NCBI GenBank assembly: GCA_021234155.1
Contig: JAJEKV010000046.1
Location: 1,132,280-1,196,279, forward strand
Direction of reading: 5' to 3'
DNA length: 64,000 nucleotides
From: Isoetes taiwanensis
Lineage: Eukaryota; Streptophyta; Lycopodiopsida; Isoetales; Isoetaceae
Positions 1-12,924 of the stretch are shown here, in pieces. The notes below the pieces were generated by a model, which had not been told where the DNA came from, searched no databases, and was given only the letters and a program-made list of their open reading frames with translations. A program made the translations under genes and the position numbers. Every line of letters starts with the position of its first letter. Within the stretch, counting starts at the first letter, position 1.

Positions 1-216
1 ACAGGAGATAGAATTCTTTTGAAGCTCAAATCTAGCAATAATTTGACATAAAGATTTGGATGAAATCCGGAAATAAAGAGAGTTCCCTTGCTTCCCTTCA
101 TTCCGATGCTTGCAGAGCGTTTTTCCATAATCCAAGCCAAGTTCAAGCCTAAGTACTTACAGGCTCTGTAAAGGCTCTGTAGAATCATACTCCGTCCGAC
201 TATCCTATGCCAGTGA

Positions 217-624
217 ACCTCCACCGTCCACAAACTCGATTCAAACGAAGCCCTCAAGACTCAGCCAAAAGTTCATTTGCCAGTTCTGTTAAAAAAACCC
301 AGAGTACTTAATAGCCTTTCCGGCAATATACAAGCATGGCATTCCTTCTCTTTGGCAGACTCCACCGTGAAATCAACGGAGTCACTCTTATGGCCATACA
401 CAGTGATCAGGCTGGGATTGGATCAACAAAACACAGCATTAAATGCAACTCTGCCTGAGAATTTGGCCAGGGTTCTATGCGAGGTATCCTGCCCTATTTT
501 GACGGTATCAGACACCCCAAAAGCTGCTAAAATGGCACACACGATTGCCCAGACTCTTCAGGTAACCATAATCATCTCAAGAGATTATTTAACAAATTCC
601 AAAGAATGGGATCATGCACCTTGA
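217..624 (+). CDS. Open frame of unknown function, possible last exon
   Basis: An open frame of about 135 codons ends at a TGA at 622-624. It has no ATG; the first alternative start would be TTG at 277. It follows a stop in the same frame at about 214. The composition is protein-like (for example CPILTVSDTPKAAKMAHT), and the flanking DNA is AT-rich and non-coding. It could be a terminal exon of a gene lying mostly outside the window, or chance. I do not recognise the family. Confidence 0.25.
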   Translation, partial: TSTVHKLDSNEALKTQPKVHLPVLLKKPRVLNSLSGNIQAWHSFSLADSTVKSTESLLWPYTVIRLGLDQQNTALNATLPENLARVLCEVSCPILTVSDTPKAAKMAHTIAQTLQVTIIISRDYLTNSKEWDHAP

Positions 625-1863
625 GCACAATAATTAAAGAAAAGAACCCCCTTTCCCTGATAACAATAGCACAAAGAAAATGGTAATAAAGCATAATTTA
701 TCAATCATTCTGGCTCCAAACATTATGAAACAAAAATTGCATCTTGTGCATTATGTGAACCCAACATTTCTTAATCGGCATAGATGATTATAATGATACC
801 TAGTTGTGAATGCATCAACGGGTCTTTCAACGGGCAACTCATTGATGCGTTAGCATCTTGTTTTATTTGTTTTTACCACTTTGTTGTTTGTGTGTTTGGT
901 GATGCATGACATGACATATCTATACGTGTGATGTACTTCAATATGAGATATATAATGGACACCAATATGTTGTATCATGTCTGTTGAATGAGGCCATATG
1001 TTGTTGATAAAAAATACTACAAATGTGAGCCCGGTGATGCTGGGCATTTGTCGTAGACATGTTAACTTTAGGGTTAGATTTTATAGAGTACTTGGCACCA
1101 TTGTCTTGGATATATGAGTGTGTAGATAGTACAAAGTGCATAATGTAATGGGTAGTCCGTGCATCCCAATAATGACGAAATCACAAACCAAGTTAAGTAT
1201 GTTGTATGGTGCCCAATGTGTGATTTTGGCCAAATTAGTCTAATGATGTTGTTCCAAATGCTAAAGTTTTAGTTTTTGTTGTTGCAAGGTCATAAGTCTC
1301 GACATTCCCTTGTTCTAAACGATTTTTTCTAAAGCACCATTTTGTCTCGATGCAAATTTATGTCCATAGAAGTAGCATATAATTGTGCACCAAACAACGT
1401 ATACTAGCAGCGCCTTGAAGTGAGAATATTATTGGGTTTAGAAGAGTGCATTATCTTGGTATTAGTATGTAGATTGTGTTACGATGTATGAAATGTAAAT
1501 AGTTGGTCCATGGCAATGTGGCAATGAGGGCATCAAGTCTATATAACAATTGCCGTTGAGTTATAAAAATGTATAAGAAATTCAGTTAAGATAGAGAATG
1601 ACAATTGGTTTGTTGCTAATATAAATAATTGAACAAATAAGAATTACAATTCTTGTTAGATTTAAATAAAATGAGCACGGGGCATGTCAAATGTAGGTGC
1701 AGGTTAAAATACATATGGCAGTATCTAGGGATGAATATATAGCATAATAACATGGGGTTTTCTTTGTGTTTTTGTACGATTTTCACTAAGGTTTTCCTAT
1801 GATTTCGTGATGTATTCAAATGGATGTACTAATGCGTACATCTAGAGTGCACCATTTCTGAGT
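625..1863. other. Gene-free AT-rich stretch
   Basis: Only short open frames without recognisable motifs or splice-site support are present on either strand. I see no repeat structure or RNA gene. Confidence 0.5.
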
Positions 1864-2064
1864 CATTGATTTTAGCCTTTTTTTTTCCAATGACCAACAA
1901 CCAATGGCTCACAACAAAAGCCCTTTTTTTTGTGCGTGTGGTGCATAATGGGCACATCAAGGGCCATTGATTTTAGCCTTTTTTTCCAATGGTCAACAAC
2001 CAATGACTCACAACAAAAGCCCTCTTTTTGTGTGTGTGGTGCATAATGGGCACATGAAGGGCTT
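1864..2064. repeat. Tandem duplication, ~101-bp unit, two copies
   Basis: The unit starts at 1864 (cattgattttagcc) and again at 1965. It runs through poly-T, an ACAACAAAAGCCC box and gtgcataatgggcacat. The copies differ by a few substitutions and by poly-T length. Confidence 0.85.
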
Positions 2065-2761
2065 GGGCGCATGTAGTGCGGTTTCACCCGGCAACACATT
2101 TCTTATCATAACTTTTTGATCCGTACTTCGTTTGAGATGATTTTTATTGCGTTGGAAAGCTCTCTCCGAGATCTTTTTGATAGTGTATGATATAGATATG
2201 TTTGGTTAAGTTATCTATGCTAAAACAGCAATTTTTCGGCCGGGTTTGGTAGGCTTTCACATCCTACCGGTGATTAATCTGAGGATTAAGCTATTGGATA
2301 TTGTTTTATGGCTCATTCAATGAAGCTTGCAAAAATTACCATGCATTTTTTAGATTTTGAGGCAGTTATTAAGCAAATTCCAAGGCTTCTAGATCCTTGT
2401 TGCTAACAAGCGAAAAAGTTTCCCACTTTGGTTTCTCACCACAAGAATCCATGGAGGCCAAAGGTTCTTTGTTAAATTCGGTTGAAAAATTCCGGTTGAA
2501 AAATGTTTGTGTATGGGTGTTGCAAACTTTATGACTTTTGACTTTGAATAATCGGATCAATTTGCTCTATCTTTATGGTAACTTTTACTTATGTTCTATT
2601 TGTTTTTATTGTGATCAAATTCAAAAGCTACAGGTGATGAAAGCCTCAAATGAATTCTAGTTTTTTTCTGGTTTTTTTGCAACATAAACCATTAACATCC
2701 AACATATAAATCCTCCAACACATAACAACCAACACATAACAACCATTGACATTAACAACCA
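2065..2761. other. Gene-free stretch with a retroelement-like motif
   Basis: No gene is visible. 2105-2165 holds a motif (aactttttgatccgtactt, then gcgttggaaagctc) resembling sequence often seen in plant LTR elements; that resemblance is from memory. 2690-2760 is an A/C-rich low-complexity run of caacacataacaacc-like units leading into the foldback element. Confidence 0.35.
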
Positions 2762-3195
2762 ACACATAACTACCATTGACATTAATTAACACAACCATTG
2801 GGTCCAACATATTTAAATTAAAATCCCCCTTAAACCCCCTTTGGTTTGGGTGCATATTCACACGGGGGGTGACGTAGGGCAGCGAGAGCCCTCATAATTG
2901 TATTTTGCACGTACGAAATCAACACCATATAATATTCCGCTTGAAATCTTATAGTATTTTGCGAATCTTGTTATACAGTATAGCAAATTTTGTACTTGCA
3001 TACCCACAAATGAGGAACTTTACGTACGGTGTAGATTAAGGAATAGGGGTGAATATGCCTATCCAACGACTCGTTGTTCCTGAGTCACCCCCCGTGTGAA
3101 TATACATCCAAACCAAAGGGGGTTTAAGGGGGATTGTAATTTAAATGTGTTGGACCCAATGGTTGTGTTAATTAATGTCAATGGTAGTTATGTGT
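2762..3195. mobile_element. Foldback/MITE-like element with ~112-bp terminal inverted repeats
   Basis: The left arm 2762-2873 is the reverse complement of the right arm 3083-3195, with only about five differences. The arms begin acacataactacc and end ggggggtgac at the loop side. The central loop (2874-3082) has no open frame. No clear target duplication was found. The long arms suggest a non-autonomous DNA transposon or foldback element; the superfamily is not assigned. Confidence 0.75.
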
Positions 3196-5680
3196 AGCAA
3201 GTTCGTATAGTGAATATATATATATATATACAAGTCTTTGTACTATGTAGGGCCTGTACAAAGTTGAATGTATCTATTTTGAGGATTATACATAGTGGAT
3301 TGTTTGTCAGGAGATTCCATAAAGATTTGCAGATTACTTGGAATCCATCAGCATTTCATATAGTTGAATGTAACTTTTATAGAATTTTTGTACAACATTC
3401 CATTACAATTAGCATGATTTTGATAGAGTTTCTATATGAAGGTTACTATGGAATCACCAAAAGATAATAACGGGCAATCTAAGATAGACTTATAGAAGTC
3501 ATGGGCATTCTATGAGAACCTTTCTCTTGGAGAGGTTCTCATGGCTGCCACAAACATTTCTTTTCCGCAACTCCCCTGTATTTGGTGGAGTGAGCCAGTA
3601 AAGAGGAATATTCTTGGCGCGAACATTTCTCTCTACTGATCCATCTGGTAAGGTGTGTGTCAATCTAGGAATATGCAGGATTGGAACCTATGTGAATGCC
3701 TTGTGTTCTGGTGGCTATAAGATAGAGAAATGTTGTTCATAACAACCATGAGATTCCCACTATTGAGCTCGTTTTTCCTTCGAGTCTTCAAACCATCAAC
3801 TTTTGTATTGGCCAGTGGGTTTTAGGCCTGGGTGGATCCATATACAATGACCTGACCCTTAGCCCACCATCGTGATGGGCACGCTTCTTTTATTTCTCCC
3901 TCTTCTATTTCCACCACCCAATGGCAGCTAGTGAGTGGGCTTTGAGTCTAGGTGTCTTTGAAATTACCTTTCCCACTGTAGTATGTATTAAACTTATAAG
4001 GTTCCACGTCAAGTTGAGTTGGGTCTAAAAATTAGGGACGCAAGGGATAATAGGTTTGTAAAGGTTAATTCCTCTCAAATTGCATCAAAATTCCTCTAGG
4101 TTAGTTGGATCCAAATATTATTGTAAAAGATTAAAAGATGCTAGGTCATTTACATTTGGACTGTTGATGGATAAGTGGTTCAGTGAAGAAATTGCGAAAA
4201 TACATTTGTTGATATTTGGCAGATAAGCATCATTGGCTTGGTCAGCATTTACCTAACCAACTACCTAATACTATGCAAGCTCATCGAACGAATTCCCTAA
4301 TGGTGGATATAAAGAGTTTGTGAGTGTAACTTTTAAACGTAACCTCCCAATGCGTGTTTATTTTAAATGCATACTTCACATCTCATTTGTTAGTAGTTTG
4401 TAGTTAGATTATTGTTACTCATTGATTTTTATTTCGTGGCCTAGTTGCAAAAATTGCCCCATGATATTTGATTGTATGAAGCCGACCATGAGCCTAGTGC
4501 GAAATTCCCCCCATACCCTTGGCCAAACCCTTGGTGAAATTCCCAGTCAAACCTAATGTAGTTTTTTGAGGTCGAATCAGTGTGAATTGTAGTCTTTTCT
4601 ATAGTGGAATTGAGCATTTAAAAAGCATCAGTCCTAGTTAGTTCTCTTAGTTGTTGTTGGTATTGAAGTATAGGGTAATCTCCATAGGGCATCACATGGA
4701 TAATCCTACAACTATGGTTTTAGTTGTTGGTGTTGAACTGTAAGTAAAAGCTTTTTCTTTATTCTACAAGTTCTCGTAAATACTTCAATCGTGTAGTACA
4801 TCCGATTCTCCCAATATTCGTTGGTGTAGTTCATGTTGGAACTTATGAAAATACGTTACCCAAACATGTTATATGTTTTTATTCTGACTTCTAGGATCCA
4901 TGAAGTTCAAGTCATTTTCAATTGATTTCTATTTAGAATACGTCCTCTCACATGCCATCAGATTCCACTGAACAAACATTTAACAGATGTTATACCTTCT
5001 CTCATCAAATCATATTTAGGATCTATCTTCATAAAATTTCCACACACATTCTAAAGTCACATATTTTGCAAGCTTTATGGTTTCAGCAACAAACGTTGCA
5101 TCATCATGTATTTTTCTCACTTGCTTTTTCAGTTCACACTCAACAGTTAACAACTTGCCAGAGTCAAGATTGAAGTGAGTGACATGGGGAACAGTAATAA
5201 TCTAGATGGGCCAATATCAGTCTTCGAAAGGGAGTTATCCGTTGCACCACTTGAGCCCACTTTCATACGACAAGTCCCCTTTCATAGTTGAACCCTCTTT
5301 CATAGGACAAATGTGGGGCATAATGGCAGTAACTCCGTACCACAAGAGCTTCCCACTTTGTACATATAGTATCTATTCAACATTTTTTGTAATTCAGTTA
5401 GTCAGGGTAAGTACCATTTGACAGCGGGTTGGAAAATCAAGTAAAGAGATAAATATCTCACATATGCACCTCGTTGCTTCTTCAGATAATGTATTTTTCT
5501 TCATAAATTGAATATATTTCATTTGCTCGAAAGAAAAGTTCTCGAGAATTTAGAACCAAGCACCATCTGTCTTCTAACTTGGTCTTGACATCTCTGCAGA
5601 AGGCAATAAAATTTGTATCAGAAATGCACAAGGAATGCTGGAACTGAAATTATGGCAAAGATCTAGAGAGATGGCTTACT
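3196..5680. other. Gene-free stretch
   Basis: A short (TA)n run lies near 3214-3230. The open frames here (for example 3210-3467 and 4952-5173) are low-complexity and have no recognisable domain. Confidence 0.45.
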
Positions 5681-5719
5681 GGCAAATAAATTCTAAAGAT
5701 GGCAAATAAATTCTAAAGA
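5681..5719. repeat. 20-bp tandem duplication
   Basis: ggcaaataaattctaaaga occurs at 5681-5699 and again at 5701-5719. Confidence 0.8.
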
Positions 5720-6085
5720 AGACTGTCTCTAACTCCACTTTTGCTTCCTAAAGATGAGTAGGGCATATAGCTCTATTTGATTTTGAAAAGCTCAGCTTCC
5801 AAAGATACATGTTTTTTCATGAGCAAAAGAAAAATGCAGCAAGGAAAGACAGTGGCAACTCACCTTATATTTGATTGTGAAGCTTTTTCTTTTTAATCAG
5901 CATCAAAAGACCTGAATCCAAACCGCTTTAGACATAGCCAAGCCTGAAATAAGGGGGAATTGACACTATTTACTAGCAAACACTGAAATATTCCACCAGA
6001 AGATGGTACCATCTACCTTTTTTAAAATCCACAAGAAATGAGTGGGCCACAATTATCCAACAGCAATAACATAAGCACGTATCTT

Positions 6086-6160
6086 CTTACCTGCATAAAA
6101 CGTGATACATGCATCCATGAGGCTTACCTGCATAAAACGTGATACATGCATCCATGAGGC
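6086..6160. repeat. 37-bp tandem duplication
   Basis: A unit containing cataaaacgtgatacatgc occurs at 6086-6122 and 6123-6160, essentially identical. It is probably a recent local duplication. Confidence 0.85.
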
Positions 6161-7523
6161 TGATAAAGCTTGCTTTGTCAAGTACCAAGCCTTTGAGTCT
6201 TTTAAACCCTTCATTCCCCTGACCACATATAGTATAGCTTTCAAACTTGTATTTCATGTAATAACACAGATTAAATTTAACAATAGTTGCCTAATCCAAT
6301 AATTACTTGTCTGCCATTTACATGTGCTCCAGATCATGCTGCTTGCATGGGCTACAAACATGCTGAACAAATATATACACCTTGTTCATCCCACGCCAAA
6401 ATTAGAAGCCAAAAAATAGTGCTGGAATGATGGAAGGCAATCTATTCAGAGGCCCATTTTTGTTGGACAACCTCATAATTCAGGGAGAGCAAGCCATGCC
6501 AAACTTTTGAAGGCCCATATGCTATATAAGATAAGATATTGGAAGCGATGCAAAATAGAATGCTAATTGTTTCAGATAATTATCGAAAAAACCAAAATAA
6601 CCTGTCTTATAAACAATTCTGTTATGAGAATAGACGTGAAACTGGCAAAATCTGTGCCAAGAATGGCAAGACCTGTATTTTATCCTAAGCAGAAACTCGG
6701 AACCAGCCATAATTAATAATGGCTGATATGGAACCAGCCAGAATGATATAACAAAGGCAGAGCTTCAAATTGGAAGTGCCATCATGTTGGTGAGACTTCG
6801 TATGTTTGCAAAAGTCCAAGCATTCTAGACATTAGTTGGCTTTCTCCATTGAAACTTGGGAATTTTTCTTTGAAACATGGAATAAAAAAGCTGGCCTGGT
6901 TATATCTTGACTTTAAAACCTTTGATGCACCTAGATTTATGAACCAAACTGGATTGGATTGGAGACGTAAGGGACTAAATGCCCAACACTTCTGGTGGGC
7001 TGCTGCTGCTGCTTATATGGCACTGAAACTTGGTTGTACTCTATAACAACTGTCACTTCTTTCTTCTATAGCCGAGTCTCAAAGCTCTTGATCTCCCAAT
7101 AAGGTTGATCCGCCTAAGTATACAACCTCCTCCAGTTGGCGGAGGACCCTGGATAGAAGGATAGAAATCTTCACCATGATGCAAATATACAAATTCTGCA
7201 TGAGACTTTTCTATGTGAATATCAAAGGTGCGTAAGCTTTGGAATCCATTGAACAGCTACGAATTTAGACCAGAGCAATAAACACTCGAGCAAAATCTAT
7301 GCACACAATAGAGTACTTTAGATTTACCATATAGATCCATGATTTCATGATCTGGTCAAGGCCCCTTCTCCAATAAACCCTATACAAAGAGAAGAAATTA
7401 TTGTGTCCAGAATGAAAACACAAAATTAAATCCCATGTCTGATATCATCCTCCTGGCAGATGGTGCCACATTCTACTCCACCATAGGGCCCGTCAACTAT
7501 TTGCAAATGTATATTTAGATTAC
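6161..7523. other. Gene-free stretch
   Basis: No supported coding region. It could contain introns or decayed sequence downstream of the ABCG pseudogene on the minus strand, but I could not recognise further ABCG exons. Confidence 0.4.
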
Positions 7524-8724
7524 ATGCAGAGTACATATACATATTACTACCATAAATAGATGTGAAATACCGTAGTACCACCGGATGTCTTCCAAAATAC
7601 CCACATCGCATTTAGATCAGAAAGGATAACTAGTTTATTCTAGTATCATCTGAAACAGAATGAGTTTCTTCTTTATTTGTATCCCGAACAATGGCCATGA
7701 ATGGAGCAGACTGAGCATGATTCAGACCACGATTAACGTTATGGGAGATCAGCAATAATTCTCGTCCAGCACAGGCCTTTAAGAGTCCTCAACTTGACAT
7801 TTGCATACTTCCTTCTTACAACAGTTTCTGGATGGCTGGCTGCTTGTCTTATCATAAGGTATTTTCAAATATTCTGCAAAGTTCTTTCCAATATGAGACT
7901 CCCTAAAAGCATCAACCATTTTTGAAACTGGGACTCACTTGGAATCATCAGCTCAACATTGGCTCTGATCTTTCTTAGAAGCAATTTAGAAGGACAAAAC
8001 TTTTAAATATACACACTTCGTTGTAAACCAAAAGGATGAACAAAGTAAAGGGTCTACCTCTTGAAGAAAGTCTGCAACTCCTTTTCTGTACGGCAGTTTA
8101 AATCCCAATGGCTCAAAGAAATCCAAGGCTTTGTCTCTTGGACCAAGGTATATAATGTGGCCCTCTGACAGTAGAAGGATATCATCGAACAACTGAAACG
8201 TTTCTGGTGGAGGCTGCAATAGAGCCATCACTACAGTTCCCTGTGGTAGATGAAAGAAGTTCCTAATGCATTTGACTACTCGATAAGTGGTGGAACCATC
8301 AAACACCAGTTCAAATTTCATCCATGAAAATGTCTCATTTGGTCCAGCGATCATTTCACCTGCAAGAAGTAAATGTCAAAAATTCTATTAACTCTAGGAG
8401 CAACATGGAAGTTTAGGATATGAACCTGTCATGACACATTTTTTTTTGTCCTGCATGGACCACAAAACATCTCATTTCCAACCACTGTTTTAGCACAGAT
8501 CTGCATATTGTATATTTAATTCTGTAAAAGATTACTGGAACAGCTATTGATTCATTGAAAATACCCAGTTTTGAATGCCCACGACCCACCATGAAAACTT
8601 TGGAAGTCTTAGGAATATATTTTGCCATAAGCGGTCAGAACGGCACAAAGAATTATGCAAAGCAATCTATTGGAACTGAATACTAATAATCGAAACTCAT
8701 TATTATAGAATATTTTCTTCAGCT
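7524..8724. repeat. Segmental duplication, copy A
   Basis: Nearly identical to 9894-11318. The shared sequence starts at atgcagagtacatata and ends at tattttcttcagct. Copy A is about 224 bp shorter: copy B has extra sequence between two occurrences of cacaggcctttaagagtc, whereas copy A has that motif only once. Confidence 0.9.
8058..8503 (-). pseudogene. PDR-type ABC transporter (ABCG) pseudogene fragment, copy A
   Basis: The minus-strand exon 8359-8058 is flanked by acceptor TTGCAG and donor GTAGAC. It encodes the region after the first ABC signature of full-size ABCG/PDR transporters: [20 protein letters not shown], then [15 protein letters not shown], then [10 protein letters not shown] at the exon end. 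The preceding exon (about 8503-8426) still shows ICAKTVVGNEM, but the signature residues GISGGQ are gone. The Walker B segment (MDEIS) is out of frame: one base is lost before it, one gained after it, and an in-frame TGA appears in the original frame. The intact family are plasma-membrane exporters of about 1,400 residues; only about 125 residues are seen here. Non-functional. Confidence 0.85.
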
Positions 8725-9893
8725 AAATATGGGCTAGCGAATGGCTGAGCGGCATGCTGACAGGGATCTATGATTGCTCTGTGCTCCTATTCTGATTTTG
8801 TTTTGGCAAACCAAGGCTTGCTAACCCGGTAAGTTACTTAGGTGCCGAATCTATGGAGCTCTCATCCCGCTCTATTTCATATCTGTTATTTTATTTGCAG
8901 ATACATTGCATCTATTTTATCTTTTCAAAATTTTCGAAGTAGTTTCTTGAAGATTCTCTGGGCAGTACCCTAGCCAAGCCATTTTTTACTTGGATTTCGA
9001 CTATGGATTCGTCAAGCTTCTTTGGTAGTCTTGAAACGACTAGGTTAGATCTGTTGCAAAAACGAGCTGCGATTTTTCGCTGTCTCTAACCCTGTGCTTA
9101 TGTGATATATGTTTGTGTTTTAGATCGCTTTCTGGCTAGAAGAAGTGGCGGCACCAAAGAGACGGAGTGCTGCTCATTTATGTCAGATAAATGTTTGATG
9201 CTCATCCCAGCGGTCAGCTCCGAGATAGAAGGCCTGGAGTGTGTAAGACAGAAATAGACACTTGAGATATGTCTAGAGCAGCGCATACTTGAGATATGCA
9301 GCACATGGGCATCTTAGATGCAATTCTTATGTAAACAAACAAAAGTACCTTTGTCTGATTTGGGCAGCTGCTTTGTGACTCAAGTCGTTTTATGTCACCT
9401 GTGTGGTACAAAAAGCATTATGTTAAAAACAGATATATGTATTTGCTGCCAGATTTCTTTGTCTACTCCTCTTGCAGATTTCTGCATCTTTTTATACTGT
9501 TATAGGCGATGTAGAGCAAGAAGACCTTGAACTATTCATGGCTGCATGTGCCAAGTGGTTCATATGAGCTTCGCAACATGTGCCCATGGAATTTGTTCAG
9601 CATCTAGCTGTCAATGCACTTTGGGGATTTGACCATCACTTCAATTTCTATCTGAAGTGTTGTGGCTCAGAACAAACTCCTGGTTGATTTATGTATCCCG
9701 TTGTATCCTGACTGATGTCATAGATTAAATTTCATGTACGATGCAATTTTTAGTAGCTATTTTCACTTTTGAACGAATTTTGATGTCTTCATATGCTGGT
9801 TTGTGCTAGGATGTGTCAGGTTTGAATCTAAATTTAATAGGATGTTGATTGATATGGGCAAAATGTCTTTTACTTAGATCTTATGTTTGCTGG
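8725..9893. other. Unique spacer between the two duplicated segments
   Basis: Not shared with either duplicate. It has no long open frame. 9506-9567 on the plus strand could be a short terminal exon (see separate entry), and the following ~200 bp look like 3'-UTR-type sequence. Confidence 0.4.
9506..9567 (+). CDS. Possible short terminal exon
   Basis: After a pyrimidine-rich tract and an AG at 9504-9505, a frame reads DVEQEDLELFMAACAKWFI and stops with TGA (9565-9567). Splice-acceptor context and amino-acid composition are the only support. No upstream partner exon is certain and the family is not recognised. Confidence 0.2.
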
Positions 9894-11318
9894 ATGCAGA
9901 GTACATATACATATTACTACCATAAATAGATGTGAAATACCGTAGTACCACCGGATGTCTTCCAAAATACCCACATCGCATTTAGATCAGAAAGGATAAC
10001 TAGTTTATTCTAGTATCATCTGAAACAGAATGAGTTTCTTCTTTATTTGTATCCCGAACAATGGCCATGAATGGAGCAGACTGAGCATGATTCAGACCAC
10101 GATTAACGTTATGGGAGATGAGCAATAATTCTCGGCCATCACAGGCCTTTAAGAGTCTTCACCTAAACAATGCATACTTCTTCTCACAAGAGTTTCTAAA
10201 TGACTGCTTGTCTTATCATAATATCATAAGGTGTGCGGCGAAATAAAACTCCAGTTATGAATGCCAACAATGCAACCTGTACATGGTACACCATTTGTTT
10301 CTATTATATTTGGCGGCCACCACTAACCTACCAGCATCAATAAGGAGCTTATTTGACACGCCAGCACAGGCCTTTAAGAGTCCTCAACTTGACATTTGCA
10401 TACTTCCTTCTTACAACAGTTTCTGGATGGCTGGCTGCTTGTCTTATCATAAGGTATTCTCAAATATTCTGCAAAGTTCTTTCCAATATGAGACTCCCTA
10501 AAAGCATCAACCATTTTTGAAACTGGGACTCACTTGGAATCATCAGCTCAACATTGGCTCTGATCTTTCTTAGAAGCAATTTAGAAGGACAAAACTTTTA
10601 AATATACACACTTCGTTGTAAACCAAAAGGATGAACAAAGTAAAGGGTCTACCTCTTGAAGAAAGTCTGCAACTCCTCTTCTGTAGGGCAGTTTAAATCC
10701 CAATGGCTCAAAGAAATCCAAGGCTTTGTCTCTTGGACCAAGGTATATAATGTGGCCCTCTGACAGTAGAAGGATATCATCGAACAACTGAAACGTTTCT
10801 GGTGGAGGCTGCAATAGAGCCATCACTACAGTTCCCTGTGGTAGATGAAAGAAATTCCTAATGCATTTGACTACTCGATAAGTGGTGCAACCATCAAACA
10901 CCAGTTCAAATTTCATCCATGAAAATGTCTTATTTGGTCCAGCGATCATTTCACCTGCAAGAAGTAAATGTCAAAAATTCTATCAACTCTAGAAGCAACA
11001 TTGAAGTTTAGGATATGAACCTGTCATGACACATTTTTTTTGTCCTGCATGGACCACAAAACATCTCATTTCCAACCACTGTTTTAGCACAGATCTGCAT
11101 ATTGTATATTTAATTCTGTAAAAGATTACTGGAACAGCTATTGATTCATTGAAAATACCCAGTTTTGAATGCCCACGACCCACCATGAAAACTTTGGAAG
11201 TCTTAGGAATATATTTTGCCATAAGCGGTCAGAACGGCACAAAGAATTATGCAAAGCAATCTATTGGAACTGAATACTAATAATCGAAACTCATTATTAT
11301 AGAATATTTTCTTCAGCT
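9894..11318. repeat. Segmental duplication, copy B
   Basis: Duplicate of 7524-8724. It contains an internal pair of cacaggcctttaagagtc motifs (about 10142 and 10364) bracketing ~220 bp absent from copy A. This fits copy A being a deletion derivative made by recombination between the two motifs. Confidence 0.9.
10653..11098 (-). pseudogene. PDR-type ABC transporter (ABCG) pseudogene fragment, copy B
   Basis: Same two exon remnants as copy A (about 10954-10653 and 11098-11021), with the same frame loss at Walker B and the same destroyed signature. The shared lesions show the gene was already broken before this segment was duplicated. Only a handful of bases differ from copy A, including Ser to Cys in the FDGSTTY segment and Lys to Arg before KGVADF. 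No function is expected. Confidence 0.85.
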
Positions 11319-12348
11319 GCATTGCATCTCTTGGAGCATACTGATCGCGAAATGGAAAAAAATCGTGACAATAATAGCTAGCGTTTATTCTGCAAGGAAG
11401 ATTTATCTGTTCTGCAATTCCAACGATACCCAGCTGCTAGGTTGACTAAGCTGACTCTGTCGACCAACTTCTGGAACTAAAAAACAAAGTTATCATAACA
11501 GAAAAGCAAGTGCAAAGCTTTAGGATGACCTGCCAAGTTGATGTCGTACCAATTTCGGCATAAATCAAGCAACCCTCAACCAGCCTCTGTTCTTCAGGTG
11601 CACATGGGAAAATGCCGAATGCCCATTGCTCACAGACTGATGTGAGCTTTGCTATGCCGCAATTGGAAAATAAAGTCTTTGTACCTATGTTTCATGAGCA
11701 TTCTCAGAATTGAAGGCAGATCCAAGAATGCAAAAGAAAGGCCGGTCCTTCTGAAAAGCCGGTTCATACTCAGTATCGCCATAGCCGACATCGTAGAGCA
11801 GCTAAGGAGCTTAAACGGGAGAAGATTAAACGGAATTGAACGGGAGTCGAGCTTTCTCGAAACACTAATTACGTGAATGAGGCCACGTCTCCAAAGCAAT
11901 ATATGTGCAGTGCTAAATCATCGACACCTCTTTTAACTGACTTCATTTTAATGGCAGTCTAGATCTCGTGTCGCAATTTATAGGGCCTAGATCATATGCC
12001 CTAAAATTTGTACCTTCACAAGAAAAAAAATCAACGCATAGGATTCTGCCACCCTCCCTTATCCAACGGTAATGAGATGTGGGGCATGCCCCATGCATGA
12101 CCCCATAGATGACCCCATAGATATCCAATGGGTATAAGTGTGCCACCTTTCCCTCAAAAAAGTAAACGGCCGAGATCGATTTAAATATGTAAACCATCTA
12201 TATCACGGGACACATCCAAATAATTTTATATATATTACGATAGCACATATATATAGTACGCTCATTTATGAATATGCCATCTAACTTCAAACAAAAAGGA
12301 ATTAATTCCTATACAATTGTAATGGTCCTTCCTCACACCATATGGGCC
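11319..12348. other. Gene-free stretch
   Basis: Overlapping open frames near 11630-11899 on both strands lack recognisable motifs. No repeat was identified. Confidence 0.4.
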
Positions 12349-12716
12349 GACTCAAATAGCCACACCACTAAATACCAAATCTCAAATGGTGAACTCTTTA
12401 GCTCAAAACAGTTTTAAGGCATGCCAACTCTATGCCAAGGCCTCGCATGTATCATGTCCAAATTGAATGATAATCACAGTTTCTATATAATTGAGTCAAT
12501 GTTGAAATATTGCTGACTCCTATATGCTACTTGGGTTTAATCGACTCAAATAGCTACACCACTAAATACCAAATCTCAAATAGTGAACTCTTTAGCTCAA
12601 AACAGTTTTTAAGGCATGCTAACTCTATGCCAAGGCCTTGCATGTATCATGTACAAATTGAATGATAATCACAGTTTCTATATTGTTGACTCCTATATGT
12701 TACGTGGGTTTAATCA
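12349..12716. repeat. Tandem duplication, ~194-bp unit
   Basis: Copy 1 is 12349-12542 and copy 2 is 12543-12716. Both start gactcaaatag and contain ctctttagctcaaaacagtt. Copy 2 lacks about 20 bp (gagtcaatgttgaaatattg) near its end and has scattered substitutions. Confidence 0.85.
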
Positions 12717-12924
12717 TGCATAGGCTCATCAATGACTATCCAATTATAGGCAAACCCCATGTGTGCATGACTCATAATTTCCCGTTATACAAAGAAACTA
12801 TCTATATCACATGGTTGTCTGGTTGTCTGGAAGTAACTCAGCCATCAGCTTATCCACATGGATGATTACTTCATCAATGTCATATCAAACTGCAACTCCT
12901 GGCTCTACCAACCAACTTACAAAC

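Noticed and set aside
8731-8790. tRNA-like gaatggctgagcggc
   Set aside because: Resembles the start of tRNA-Ser/Leu, but no B box or closing acceptor stem follows at the right distance.
11630-11899. Overlapping ORFs on both strands (75-89 codons)
   Set aside because: No motif, no splice context, and neither strand looks more protein-like than the other.
12349-12716. Pair of 194-bp repeats as LTRs
   Set aside because: They are directly adjacent with no internal region, so a simple tandem duplication.
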